Part shown: positions 10,908 through 21,028 of the stretch, in pieces
Layout of the letters: every line of letters starts with the position of its first letter
How positions within the stretch are numbered: the first letter of the stretch is position 1
Assembly: GCF_947172395.1 (NCBI RefSeq)
Contig: NC_069108.1
Coordinates: 4,441,501-4,505,500 of the forward strand
Source of the DNA: Bicyclus anynana
Taxonomy: Eukaryota; Arthropoda; Insecta; Lepidoptera; Nymphalidae
DNA length: 64,000 nucleotides
Reading direction: 5' to 3'
Program-made: the position numbers and the translations under genes
The notes under the pieces: generated by a model
Databases searched by the model: none
What the model was told of the DNA's origin: nothing
The model's input: only the letters and a program-made list of their open reading frames with translations

Positions 10908-11237
10908 TAGGTATTGTGTAGAATACCTGAATTATATACAGATTGACTGTAGCAAATCTTGTCAGGATTTCAAAAACTTGTTATATGTACATAAGTAATG
11001 AAGCCAGATTATTCGGTATTTCAAGATAATATAAAAATAATACCTAGCTATAAATTAAGTAAATACTAAATAATTAAACTGGTTCCTATGCTAGATTTTG
11101 AATTTTTTTTCTTGGTTTCTACTTTTTTTTTATGAGAAATAGGCATTTAAGTACTTAATTTATGAGTTAGTTTATAATTATAAACTTTTTTTTTTTTTTT
11201 TCAACAGAACAAAAAAAAAAAAGTTTATGTTTTGTGC
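10908..11237. other. No gene; T/A inverted run
   Basis: AT-rich. At about 11180-11228 a TAAAC plus long T run faces a long A run plus GTTTA across CAACAGAAC, so it can fold back. This is low complexity rather than a defined element. Confidence 0.4.
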
Positions 11238-11343
11238 CATCAACAAGCCATATTCAGCTCACTGTTGAGCACGAGTCTCCTTTCACAGAGGGCTTAAGGC
11301 TAGCTATGGTAGTCCATCATGCTGGCCCAACACGGATAGGCAA
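11238..11343 (-). mobile_element. SINE A 3' part, diverged
   Basis: Recognisable by CATATTCAGCTCACTGTTGA, GAGTCTCCTTTCA and CATGCTGGCCCAAC, with many substitutions. An old copy. Confidence 0.6.
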
Positions 11344-11459
11344 ATTTAAGGCATGTTGAAAGGATATATAGAGGCAATCAATAAGTAGATTGTTGCTAAA
11401 ATGACCCGAAAAATACTTGTACTGACTTGTACTATTTTCAGTCCCAAGCCCTTAGGCGA

Positions 11460-11640
11460 GAGCCTAAATAAAGGCAAGTTCTCACTCCCATGATATGCGG
11501 GCGACAGGGGGGGGGGAAGGACTGAGTGGGTGTGAAATCGTGCGTGCGAAGTGAGGTGCATCAGTCGTGGGTTTTTCATTCATCGCTACACGCCCCCCCG
11601 GCCTGCGCGGACCATTGGGAGTGCTACGAATGAATTTGCC
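11460..11640. repeat. GC-rich dispersed repeat
   Basis: Contains CCCATGATATGCGGGCGACA followed by a G run. The same start recurs at 38698. The C run and CTGCGCGGACC to its right have no second copy here. Class unknown. Confidence 0.4.
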
Positions 11641-11827
11641 ACATATAGCTTTCTCACACTTCTTTTCAGTACGATTGCGAGAAAATAAAATATTTAGTGC
11701 AGTTTTATATGTTTTTTTTCTATATATTTTTGAAAGTGCGTCAAGATAGAAAAATCCTTAAGTAAATATACTCGTTTTTAGACTACCTTATAAAATTCAA
11801 AATTTTGTAACTTTAATAATAATTAAA

Positions 11828-12006
11828 GCCTCAATAGCTCAACGGTAAGAGCGGTCGGACTCATCACCGAGGGGTGGTGGTTCGATCGCCGCCCCGTTGG
11901 TCTATTGTCGTACCCACTCCTAACACAGTCTTTTCCGACTAGTTGGGAATGACTGTTTTAGGAGTAGGGAATGAGAATATTGGTAAATATTCTTTATTAA
12001 AAAAAA
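11828..12006 (+). mobile_element. SINE D
   Basis: A tRNA-like head with A box TAGCTCAACGGTAAGAG and B box GTGGTTCGATCGCC, a body of about 100 bases with CTCCTAACACAGTC and GACTGTTTTAGGAG (which can pair), and an A-rich tail. It is short for a SINE, about 180 bases. It is not a tRNA gene, because the acceptor and anticodon arms do not close. Confidence 0.65.
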
Positions 12007-12897
12007 TTACAAATTACGAGAATTTGTATTTTTTTTTAAATTTTAAGTTTTCGAATTTAATTACCACTAATAAATCGTAACATAACTTGACTTTTCAAAA
12101 GTGCTTGTAAACTAAGCCTAGTTGAAACTAATTTAATATTAACTTATCAGATTAAGGATATACCACCATTCTGCTGCAAAACGGATTGACGAGCTTAATA
12201 ATTTATTATTTAAAATAAAATGCTCAAATGGTCAGCATAAGCGAGGTCAAAAATAATATTAAGCTCATATTCTTGATTTCATATATTATAATACATTACT
12301 AAAAACAAAAACTAAAATAGAATGCCAATAATATAGATCAATGATAATTATTTTTATATGTATTTTTATCTCCATTCGAGTATTAATAATGTATCTAAAT
12401 ATTTATTATTCTCGATTCGGTTAATTAAAATTCATTTTGTAACGAAAATAGATATCTGTATTTTTAGATTCGCTCAGGAACTATTACCATTAAGTATGTA
12501 AATGTAAGTCAGTTTTCAAAAAATATTTATTACTTATATGTAATTTAGTGTTAAAAAAACTCAACACCGTCTTAAGAGTGTGCAATATGTAATTTGGTGG
12601 TTACAAATGGTTCTGGATCTCAGGTTCTGGAAAAGTTAGGAGCCTGATATTTGGGTAAATGATATTTCAAAGTGTTAGCTTCGTTATGACTATACAAAAT
12701 ACACAATTTGTAAAACTTTTCTCGATAGTTTATTTTTTTGAAAAATACATGTTTTACTCACATTTTGCTTTCAATCTCAGGAGAAGCAAACTTATTTTCT
12801 TAAATTTTTGTTTTGTATAGAAAATTAGGTATATATCTTGAACATGGCAATTTTGTTTTTCGTTATGTTGTTTAATTTACTTGCAATTAGGTAAAAA
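12007..12897. other. AT-rich, no gene
   Basis: No frame or family match found. Confidence 0.5.
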
Positions 12898-13035
12898 TGG
12901 TTTTGGCGCTCACGTCGTAAAGTTTGCGTCGCGCGTCAATCGCTCCGTGCTTTTCACTCACGTGAAAGTCATAATTCGGCGTCTCGTTCGCGCTTCGAAT
13001 TTTATCCATATCGTACCGACGCGCTGCGCGCTCTT
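12898..13035. promoter_or_regulatory. CpG-dense island
   Basis: About 135 bases with many CpG (GTCGCGCGTC, GTTCGCGCTTCG, GACGCGCTGCGCGC) inside AT-rich DNA, plus a CACGTG palindrome in CTCACGTGAAAG. It could be a regulatory site or part of an unrecognised element. No second copy seen. Confidence 0.25.
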
Positions 13036-13225
13036 AAAATAACCTAGCTACTTATGCTACTATTATTGCATTTTGTAGAATTATGTAAATTAAATGCGAA
13101 ATATTAAGTAGGTATATAGTCAATCTAATCCGGATAGTCCATTTGACTTAGCATTTTTTCATCAGCTGGCAACATTAATTAAGAATTTTTATCATGGCAA
13201 CAGCTCATACCTAACTTACACCCTG

Positions 13226-13296
13226 ACAGATTGTCAGTGATCCTTGCGTAGGAATCGAACCCAGGACCTCCGTTACTGCGCCACGGAGGCCGTTAT
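13226..13296 (-). mobile_element. SINE tRNA-like head fragment
   Basis: The reverse complement reads AACGGCCTCCGTGGCGCAGT, then the B box GGTTCGATTCC. It is a SINE B-type head with the middle deleted. Confidence 0.6.
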
Positions 13297-13351
13297 TAAC
13301 AGGTTAACAGTCCACAGTCCGTATGTGGTCTGAATATACAACTTTGAGGCT

Positions 13352-13380
13352 CTTCAGCTTTATAATATTAGTATAGATAA
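13352..13380 (-). mobile_element. Helitron type I 5' terminus
   Basis: Plus strand CTTCAGCTTTATAATATTAG followed by TATAGAT is the reversed 5' end of the type I family. Confidence 0.7.
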
Positions 13381-13395
13381 ATAAAAATGATTGAA

Positions 13396-13766
13396 AGACT
13401 TGGTCGCTAACTATGGGCCTCATAAAAATGTTAGCAGTATCTCTGCGTGATCGAATCAGATATGAGGAGATCCGCAAAAGAACCAGTCACCGACATAGCT
13501 CAACGAGTCGCGAAGCTGAAGAGACAATGGGCGCGGCTCATAGTTCGAAGAGCCGATGGACGTTGAGGTCCCAAAGTGCTGGAATGGCGACCCCGCACTA
13601 GTAAGCGCAGTGTTGGTCGACCCCCCACCAGGTGGACTGACGACATCAAGCGAGTCGCAGGGATTCGCTGGATGCAGGCGGCTCAGTATCGTGATGTTTG
13701 GAAGTCCCTACAAAAGGCCTATGTCCTGCAGTTGACGTCCATCGGCTGATATGATGATGATGATGA
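13396..13766 (+). mobile_element. RTE-type LINE 3' end
   Basis: Carries the C-terminal coding end of the RTE-like family: LRDRIR, EEIRKRT and, in another frame, RPPTRWTDDIKR and IRWMQAAQYRDVWKS. It ends after ATCGGCTGATATGATGATGA. A deletion after GGGCCTCATAA and a frame change show it is dead. Confidence 0.85.
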
Positions 13767-13769
13767 AAT

Positions 13770-14049
13770 AAAAATAGAAAATGTAGGTATAACTAACCCA
13801 AGCTTTCGTTCTTACGCGTATGAAGTCAAATGCAGACGCTAGTACACCGTATGTGAAGATAACAATATTTCAAATGTAAATAAGTCCCTCCACCAACAGA
13901 ACTAATTGTTATTATTATCGAAAATGCTTGGCGATAACAAAATTGGAATTCATAGTCCAAATTTTGACCTCTGGCCCATTTCATTATCGCTGTGTACTGT
14001 GTAAATAAGTATTTTTTCAAAATAGTAACAAACGTTTGGTTACTGATTA
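13770..14049. other. No recognisable gene
   Basis: AT-rich. A 64-codon minus frame has no recognisable features. Confidence 0.4.
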
Positions 14050-14106
14050 ACCTTAATTCGCACGAGAGGTTTTTAACGGACGTTAAAAAAGCGTTCTTTT
14101 TTTGTG

Positions 14107-14615
14107 CAATATGATGACAGTTTTTTTTTTAAATTGTACATGAATTAAAAGTATGCTAATAGTAAAGCAATTTTGTGAAAGTAACAGGGTATCTGCGGTC
14201 ATTACTTTCGGAGTTACAGGGTCAGGTTTGCGGCGCTGCCGCGGATCCCTGAGAAACGCCCCATACAAAATGGGACGAACTAATGACGTCGTAGGTACAT
14301 AATAATCGTTTGTATGGGCGTTGAAACAAAATTACTAATATCTTTGTTATTTGTGCGTTTATGTTTATAGTTCATTTATTAAAAAATGTCACATTTAATG
14401 TAAGGAAGCTAAAACTGTAAGAATTTTCATCTAATTACGATAAAAGATTTTTAATAGATTTTGAAATTTTATAATCTAATTTATTTTGCAAATATCCAGA
14501 CAATCTTTGCTTTTTATGTATAAATTAGTTAACATTGACCTTATTTACCATGTATATTATTATATAACATGTATCATAAAAATCAATATATTCAAACCTA
14601 GTCATCATACCCATT
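14107..14615 (+). mobile_element. GATGATGAC MITE
   Basis: The ends are ATGATGACAG and GTCATCAT. The conserved middle includes TAACAGGGTATCTGC, TACTTTCGGAG, GCGGCGCTGCCGCGGATCCC and ATACAAAATGGGACGAA. No coding capacity. The left end has lost its GGG. Confidence 0.8.
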
Positions 14616-14642
14616 AAGCCTGGTGGTAAGCATTAATGCTGT

Positions 14643-14760
14643 CTAAGTTGGAGCGCGCTTACCTATAAGATGCCAATTCACTCTTGCTTTGAAGGTGTTC
14701 AAATTATATGTGTCAGGAAACACAAACGTCGGAAGGGCATTCCAAATTTTTGCTGTACGT
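14643..14760 (-). pseudogene. LINE ORF2 C-terminal fragment
   Basis: The minus strand reads about 38 codons to a TAG: RTAKIWNALPTFVFPDTYN, then LNTFKARVNWHLIGKRAPT. The WN(A/S)LP...FP..YNL..FK.RV pattern is the usual extreme C terminus of CR1/jockey-like LINE reverse transcriptases. No RT remains. It lies between the MITE and the Helitron. Family placement is from memory of such motifs. Confidence 0.7.
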
Positions 14761-14766
14761 TGTAAT

Positions 14767-14965
14767 CTATACTAATATTATAAAGCTGAAGTGTTTGTTT
14801 GCTTGTTTGATTGAACGCGCTAATCTCAGGAACTACTGGTCCCATTTGAAAAACTCTTTCAGTGTTAGATAACCCATCTAGCGAGGAAGGCTATAGAATA
14901 TATATTATACCCGTATTCCTACGGGAACGGGAACTACGCGGGTGGATCCGCGCGGCGTCAGCTAG
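14767..14965 (+). mobile_element. Helitron type I, intact short copy
   Basis: Reference copy for type I. It begins TCTATACTAATATTATAAAG and ends GCGGCGTCAGCTAG, and lies precisely between A (14766) and T (14966), as Helitrons do. A stem CGCGG...CCGCG sits a few bases before the CTAG terminus. About 200 bases and non-autonomous. It resembles the Helitron-like elements common in Lepidoptera. Confidence 0.85.
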
Positions 14966-15095
14966 TGTTCAAATATAGTATGAAGTTAAATTGCGTGTAA
15001 GGTCTATTTCCAACTGACTTGGAAATGCATTTGTTGTATCTGACCGTTTTTTTAACGTCCGTTAAAAAGCTCTCGTGCGAATGAGGGCTTAGTTA

Positions 15096-15168
15096 TGGTA
15101 GGCGTCCACTGATCCGCATCGTACGTATCGGACGCATCGCATCAAACGGATTTAAGTATACTTTGTTT
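15096..15168. mobile_element. MITE fragment (GGCGTCCAC end)
   Basis: TAGGCGTCCACTGATCCGCA, with CATCAAACGGATTT further in. Inverted relatives occur at 48120-48288. Confidence 0.5.
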
Positions 15169-15188
15169 AAAAATTCATACAAGTTTTT

Positions 15189-15843
15189 GACGGCTTCCGT
15201 AGCGCAGTGGTGTGCGTGGTGGATTTACAAGGTCCTGTGTTCGATCCCCAGCTTGGCCGATTGAGATTTTCTTAATTGGTCCAGGTCTGGCTGGTGGGAG
15301 GCATCGGCCGTGGTTAGTTACCACCTTACTGGCAAAAACGTACCGCCAAGCGATTTAGTGTTCCGGTAAGATGTCGTGCTATCAGTGCCGTGATAGCCCA
15401 GTGGATATGACCTCTGCCTCCGATTCCGGAGGGTGTCAGGTTCGAATCCGGTCCGGGGCATGCACCTCCAACTTTTCAGTTGTGTGCATTTTAAGTAATT
15501 AAATATCACGTGTCTCAATCGGTGAAGGAAAACATCGTGAGGAAACCTGCATACCAGAGAATTATCTTAATTTTCTGCGTGTGTGAAGTCTGCCAATCCG
15601 CATTGGGCCAGCGTGGTGGACTATTGGCCTAACCCCTCTCATTCTGAGAGGAGACTCGAGCTCAGCAGTGAGCCGAATATGGGTTGATGACGACGAAGAT
15701 GTCGTGTAGAAACCGATAAGGGATGGGGATTTTTATCCTTCTCCTAACAAGTTAGCCCGTTTCCATCTTAGACTGCATCATCACTTACCATCAGGTGATA
15801 TTGTAATGAAGGGCTAAGTTGTAAAGAATAAAAAAAAAAACAA
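15189..15843 (+). mobile_element. SINE B split by SINE A
   Basis: The head GACGGCTTCCGTAGCGCAGT and body run to 15378. The copy resumes at 15696 and ends in TTGTAAAGAATAAAAAA. The interruption is the nested SINE A. The tRNA-like head lacks part of the region before the B box. Confidence 0.9.
15379..15695 (+). mobile_element. SINE A nested in SINE B
   Basis: Full-length, with an exact 11-bp target duplication AAGATGTCGTG at 15368-15378 and 15696-15706 drawn from SINE B sequence. This shows SINE A moved after this SINE B copy. Confidence 0.93.
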
Positions 15844-15848
15844 AAAAA

Positions 15849-15963
15849 GATTTTCTTAATTGGTCCCGGTCTGGCTGCTGGGAGGCTTTGGCCGTACCGA
15901 CAAAGACGTACCGCCAAGCGATTTAGCGTTCCGACGATATGTAGAAACCGAAAGGGGTGTGGA
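15849..15963 (+). mobile_element. SINE B body fragment
   Basis: From GATTTTCTTAATTGGTCCCG to CCGAAAGGGGTGTGG, with a deletion after GGCCGTACC. It directly follows the poly(A) of the previous copy. Confidence 0.8.
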
Positions 15964-15965
15964 GG

Positions 15966-16018
15966 AGCAAACATACACACACATACACACTTTCACACAG
16001 GCACACACACACACACAA
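15966..16018. repeat. CA-type microsatellite
   Basis: ACACAC and ACATACAC tracts, imperfect. Confidence 0.8.
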
Positions 16019-16356
16019 ACTTCAGGCCTTTACAATATTTGTGTGATTCTTTAAAATTTTTTGTACCGACTTTAGAGTGGGCTTCTAAAATAATACACTT
16101 ACTCCAACGTATAATCCAATTATCCAAACATTTTTAAACGCATTTCCCTGAGTCTACTTCGGTTCTCGTTGCGAATTTTCTTTCATATGGCTTCTTTTGA
16201 TTCAAAATGGCGTCGTAATTGTAACTTGGGTATTGGGAAGAGAAAAAGTACCTAATTGTATTAAAAAAAAATAATGTTTTTTTAAAGAGACTAGTGTTTA
16301 TCCTTAAAATCAAACTGCATACCACCAATTTTTTTTTTAATTCTACGTCTGACAAA
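16019..16356. other. No recognisable gene
   Basis: AT-rich, with a 73-codon minus frame of no recognisable character. Confidence 0.4.
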
Positions 16357-17126
16357 AAGGGATGATGACAGTTTTTTAAATCTATATATATATGAGAAAG
16401 TTAGTTACTCCACTTATAATATAATTCCAGAGAAGAACGGCTGAACCGATTTAGCTGAAAATTGGCAGGGAGGTAGTTTAGAGCCAGGAGAAGGACATAG
16501 GATACTTTTTACTTTTCTTTAATTTATTATTTTTTTTATATACTTTTTTTACGGGTAGGGTAGGGGTAGGTAGAGGTAGTTGAAAGTTTACATCGAGTTT
16601 CACGCGGACGAAGTCGCGGGCGTTCGCGTGAAACTCGATGTAAAGCCGCCGTTGTCCGCGTTGTATATAAATTAAGAGTATGCTAATAGTAAAGTATTTT
16701 TGTAAAAGGAACAGGGTATCTGCGATCATTACTTTCGGAGCTACAGGGATTTAAAGGGTCCGATTTGCGGCGCTGCCGCGGATATCTGAAAAATGCCCCA
16801 TACAAAATGGTACGAAATAATGACGTCGTAGGCAATGTAATGATCGTTAGATTTGTATGTGCTTTCAAACAAAATTACTAACATCTTTGTTATTTGTGCG
16901 TTTATGTTTATAGTTCATTATTAAAAAATGTCACATTTAATGTAAGGAATCTAAAACTGTATGAATTTTCATCTAATTACGATAAAATATTTTTAATAGA
17001 TTTTGAAATTTTATAACCTTATATATTTTGCAAATATCCAGACAATCTTTGCTTTTTATGTATAAATTAGTTAACATTGACCTTATTTACCCGAATGTAT
17101 CATAAAAATCAATATATTCACTAAGA
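16357..17126 (+). mobile_element. GATGATGAC MITE with Helitron inside
   Basis: Left end GGGATGATGACAG. The standard middle resumes at about 16663 and runs to CAATATATTCA, where the right terminus is cut off. The gap is filled by the Helitron-like insertion. Confidence 0.75.
16383..16662 (+). mobile_element. Helitron type III with 20-bp terminal palindrome
   Basis: The body includes GGCTGAACCGATTTAGCTG and GGGTAGGGTAGGGGTAGG. Near its end, 16587-16606 (TTTACATCGAGTTTCACGCG) and 16625-16644 are exact reverse complements around an 18-base spacer. The usual CTAG end is not present, so the right end is rearranged. Confidence 0.6.
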
Positions 17127-17199
17127 AAGACTGGGACTCGACTTTTGAAAAAGACTTTAAAATATTTGACCGAAATCACCCATCGCGTGAGACATCTGA

Positions 17200-17470
17200 C
17201 ATCGTGCTGTCAATATCCGAAACAATCGATCGGGAATCGATTTATAAATCGATCGAGATGGCCGTTTTTTTTTTTTGAATTCAAAAAAGGGCTTCGTTTT
17301 GCGTTCTCTTTTTTCCCCGATGCCGATTTCGACAGTCGATACTTCATCGGCTACTTTATGTTGTGGTGCCGCGGAGTTGTGAACCGATTGTGAGCGATTT
17401 AAATTGTATATCGATTATCGATCGAATTGAATATCGATTTAAATGTCGATCAATCGGTATTGTAAGAGAC
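17200..17470. promoter_or_regulatory. ATCGAT/CGAT motif cluster
   Basis: Many CGAT motifs in 270 bases, including a perfect 18-bp palindrome ATCGATTTATAAATCGAT at about 17235-17252 and a TATCGATTATCGATCGA run near 17410. In Drosophila such motifs bind DREF and BEAF-type factors; a like role here is only inference. No TE signature seen. Confidence 0.3.
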
Positions 17471-17512
17471 GTTATCAGGATAATTAGTGTCGTTTAGGGA
17501 TATAATTATCAC

Positions 17513-17560
17513 TAGCTGACGTCGCGCGGTTTTACCCGCGTGGTGGTGGTTCGGTTGGAT
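17513..17560 (-). mobile_element. Helitron type I 3' end
   Basis: CTAGCTGACGTCGCGCGGTT reads as the reversed 3' end. It is cut off by the SINE B that follows. Confidence 0.7.
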
Positions 17561-17565
17561 TTATA

Positions 17566-17842
17566 ATTTTTTTTTTATCCTTTACAAGTTAGCCCTTGAC
17601 TACAATCTCAAGTGATAATGCAGTCTAAGATAAGCGGGCTAACTTGTTAGGAGGAGAATGAAAATCCACATCCCTTTTTGGTTTCTACACGACATCGTAC
17701 TGGAACGCTAAATCGCGTACGTCTTTGTCGGTAGGGTGGTAACTAACCACGGCGAAACCTCCCACCAGCCAGACCTCGAACCGAGCCGGGGATCGAACCC
17801 AGGACCGTCTTGTAAATACCATTGCACCACGGAGGTCGTCAA
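17566..17842 (-). mobile_element. SINE B, nearly full
   Basis: Poly(T) at the left (its tail), then TACAAGTTAGCCCTTGACTA, with the head at the right. Two internal deletions, one in the CGCTTGGCGG region. Confidence 0.9.
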
Positions 17843-17850
17843 TTCCTACT

Positions 17851-18208
17851 TCCTACTAATATTATAAACGCGAAAGTTTGTAAGGATGTTTGGATGTTTG
17901 TTACTCTTTAACGCCGCAACTACTGAAGCGATTTGGCTGAAATTTGGAATGGAAATGGAATTTACTATGGATTAACACATAGGCTACTTTTTATCCCGAA
18001 AAAATCCATGGTTTCCCGAGATTTCCGAAAACTGATGATTTTAATGATATGAATGTTTGTTACTCTTTCACGCCTCGACTACTTGACCGAGTTAGCTGAA
18101 ATTTGGTATCGAGATATATTATAGCATGGATTAACACATAGGCTGCTTTTTATCCCGGAAAAATCCATGGTTCCCGAGGGATTTGTGGAAAACTAAATTC
18201 CACGCTAG
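17851..18208 (+). mobile_element. Helitron type II
   Basis: Reference copy for type II. It begins TCCTACTAATATTATAAACG and ends TTCCACGCTAG before T. The body contains an internal repeat: TTGTTACTCTTT(A/C)ACGCC, GGATTAACACATAGGCT and TTTTTATCCCG each occur twice. Confidence 0.8.
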
Positions 18209-18266
18209 TATTGTAGTATATTAATTAATATTTCGGGTCCATATTCCATGTACTATGTGAAATTAA

Positions 18267-18474
18267 TCTACACTAATATTATAAAGCTGAAGAGTTTGTT
18301 TGTTTGTTTGTTTGATTGATTGAACGCGCTAATCTTAGGAACCACTGGTCCGATTTGAAAAATTCTTTCAGTGTTAGATAGACCATTTATCGAGGAAGGC
18401 TATAGGCTATATATTATCCCCGTATTCCTACGGGAACGGGAACCACGCGGTTGAAACCGCGCGGTGTCAGCTAG
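18267..18474 (+). mobile_element. Helitron type I
   Basis: TCTACACTAATATTATAAAG to GCGGTGTCAGCTAG with a TTTG microsatellite near the 5' end. Flanked by A and T. Confidence 0.85.
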
Positions 18475-18538
18475 TATTGTTTAAACATTAAATTTGTCAA
18501 CTACCCTTTTACACTCCACTGTACACTATAGTGTTTTA

Positions 18539-18975
18539 CAGATAGCATGGGTCCGGTGACAGTTCGTTTCACTATTGAAAGTTTGCCGCGATCCACGATA
18601 ATACTCAGACCAATTATTGTATAGGACCTGCCTCGCAAGACGTTACTTTTCTGTCAAAGTATATGATCAACGATCTAATGCGATTATAAAAACTGTCTCT
18701 ATAGAATCAATGTTAAATAGTTCTAATCGTGTTCATTGGTTAAAGAGCTCCGTAAAAATACCTTTTTATGTAACTGAATTATGTAAAAAACGGGCAAAAA
18801 CTTCTAATTTAGTATAAAATATATACCAAATCTAAGCTCGTTTTCTTCAGAAAATGACAGACAATTTTGTTCGTGACTATGAGTGCGATACAGGTCCTTC
18901 TATAATTGGTCTGAGACGATAATAGAACGTATTATGAACGTCATAAGGCAACTGTCACCATACCCATGCTATCTG
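18539..18975. mobile_element. TIR element, about 105-bp arms
   Basis: Starts CAGATAGCATGGGTCCGGTG. The right end in reverse complement starts CAGATAGCATGGGTATGGTG. The similarity continues inward through CAGACCAATTAT and AGGACCTG. A 66-codon frame inside shows no transposase motif, so it is non-autonomous. No clear target duplication. Confidence 0.7.
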
Positions 18976-19015
18976 AAAAACAATTTAGCTACCACAAATA
19001 CTGGTTTTTAAAGTA

Positions 19016-19560
19016 ATCAATCAATCAATTTATTTCTTTGCAGATACATGCATTATATATACAGGTGGTCGGTAGATGTAGATGGTAAATGTATCTTGCC
19101 AATTAGGCATGCAAATTATTTATTAAGTATTTAATGATTCAAATGACAATTTCACCATTTATTTAAAATTTACATCTTTACAATTAAAATATGTATGAAA
19201 ATAACAATAATATTAACTTAAATACTCATTTACACTGTAGAATGCCTGTTGAGTTAGGTATTTATATAAATAATTTTTAAAGCTATTTATATTCTTTTCT
19301 TTCCTAATTTCTTTTGGTAACTTATTATAAATTCTTACTGCCGCAATGATGATAGAATATGATAGATGATGATAGAATGATAGACTATTATGGTACAGAG
19401 TAGTTTTATGTTGTTTTATGCATCTAATAACATAATATTGTATTAGTTTTCGCTACAGAGGCCGTTAAGAAACCTTTCAATTCAACCGAACCCGAGTTAA
19501 TAATTGTAGGAATTGTATATGATGGCCTTTCTAACGAAGTAACGCGCCGCGTGAACCTTT
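19016..19560 (-). mobile_element. Possible LINE 3' region
   Basis: The left edge CAATCAATCAATTTATTTC reads on the minus strand as AAATAAATTGATTG, an AATAAA plus short tandem tail typical of CR1/L2-like LINEs. The minus strand from about 19560 has short coding-like phrases. No RT motif, so the call is weak. Confidence 0.3.
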
Positions 19561-19782
19561 TCTAGGGCGCGCTGGGTTCTTGACCCTACGTCCTTGGTTG
19601 GCTGTTTAATTTATAAGTTTTTTTAGAGTTCCGTACTCGCTTTGAAATGGAAAAACGGCTACTTAAGTTATAGTGATGTCGAAAAGTTATGAATTAATTA
19701 TGTATTGAAGCGCTTTGGAAACTATATAATTGAAGTTTTTGTGGCATTTTATGTTTTTTTACATTACTATTTTTATATTTTA

Positions 19783-20259
19783 ATCATCATCATATCAGCC
19801 GATGGACGTTCACTGCAGGACATAGGCCTTTTGTAGGGACTTCCAAACATCACGACACTGAGCCGCCTGCATCCAGCGAATGTCTGCGATTCGCTTGATG
19901 TCGTCAGTCCACCTGGTGGGGGGTCGGCCAACACTGCGCTTGCTAGTGCAGGGTCGCCATTCCAGCACTTTGGGACCCCACGTCCATCGGCTCTTCGAAC
20001 TATGTGCCCCGCCCATTGCCACTTCAGCTTCGCAACTCGTTGAGCTATGTCGGTGACTTTGGTTCTTCTGCGGATCTCCTCATTTCTGATTCGATCACGC
20101 AGAGATACTCCTAACATAGCTCGTTCCATCGCCCGCTGTGTGACTCTAGGCCTTCTTATGGGGCCCATAGTTAGCGACCAAGTCTCGGAATCATAGGTCA
20201 TCACTGGCAACACGCACTGTTCGAAGACTTTTGTCTTCAGGCACTGAGGAATTTCGACT
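19783..20259 (-). mobile_element. RTE-type LINE 3' end
   Basis: The minus frame runs from VLPVMTYDSETWSL through AMERAMLGVSLRDRIR and WQWAGHIVRRADGR before a frame change. The RPPTRWTDDIKRI segment follows in the next frame. It ends in an ATGATGATTA tail. The conserved DSETWSL and AGHIVR blocks lie after the RT domain in RTE-like proteins. Confidence 0.9.
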
Positions 20260-20261
20260 AG

Positions 20262-20440
20262 TCTATACTAATATTATAAAGAGGAAAGATTGGATTGTTT
20301 GTTTGCATTGAATAAGCTCTGAAACTACTGAACCGATTTGATTAATTCTTTCACTGTTGGGAAGCTACATTATACCCGAGTGCTATAGGATATATTTTAT
20401 CCCCGTATTCCTACGGGAACGGGAACCACGCGGGGTTGAA
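20262..20440 (+). mobile_element. Helitron type I, 3'-truncated
   Basis: TCTATACTAATATTATAAAG to CCACGCGGGGTTGAAA, where the terminal CTAG is lost. It directly abuts the RTE copy. Confidence 0.8.
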
Positions 20441-21028
20441 AAATCATAAAAAACCTTCAATCAGGGCAAGTTAAATACTGGAACTCGCCCATCGATTTGT
20501 AAGCAGAAATACCGCGATATCTCTCACAGATAAAATCGAAACATTTCAAAAATTACTTGACACTTTTTGAGTGCTTTTATGTTTTATGAAAACTGTAATT
20601 CCGCCACACTCCGGTACTTATGCCTCTGGTAATAATAACGAGTATTTTGAAAAATATTTCTTTTTCTGAACCGCAATTTTTTTTTTCACCGCAAACGTGA
20701 CCCGAGCTCTGGTTTCAGAGAGTTATTTATTACCAATTATTACTTTAATTTACTAACGTTGGCCATGAGTTGGGGATTTTTTCTCCGGACTCGTCCTGAT
20801 TTTGAATATTAACAGTCACAGTGTTTATTGGAACGTGTTGTTATTGAGTCCTCCTGAGTTTTAAAATCAGGTCGTATCTACCTGATTTTAAAACTGCCCT
20901 CTGTAATATTTTTGTAAATGGTAATGGTAAATGTATCCTGAAAATAAATTTTCATTATAAAAAAATAAATTTCTGAGCAAGATCAGAGGTATTTATTTTT
21001 TTACTTTATAAAATATGGCTAGTACCTA
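20441..21028. other. No gene; one strong hairpin
   Basis: Contains an exact inverted repeat GTTTTAAAATCAGG (20858-20871) and its complement (20881-20894) around 9 bases. The rest is unassigned. Confidence 0.5.

Larger units (their letters stand above)
14050..15089. mobile_element. TIR DNA element holding nested insertions
   Basis: The ends are inverted repeats of about 40 bases. Left: CTTAATTCGCACGAGAG, then TTTTTAACGGACGTTAAAAA. Right in reverse complement: CCCTCATTCGCACGAGAGC, then TTTTTAACGGACGTTAAAAA. A TA on each side (14048-14049, 15090-15091) would be the target duplication of a Tc1/mariner-like element. Inside lie a GATGATGAC MITE, a LINE coding remnant and a Helitron, so this is the oldest layer. 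Confidence 0.7.

Noticed and set aside
11828..11900. Possible tRNA gene
   Set aside because: A and B boxes are present but the cloverleaf arms do not close and a SINE body follows. The same applies to the heads of SINEs A, B and C.
19773..20213. 146-codon minus-strand frame
   Set aside because: The first half is genuine RTE coding sequence but the second half is out of frame with the family; it is a dead LINE 3' end, not a host gene.
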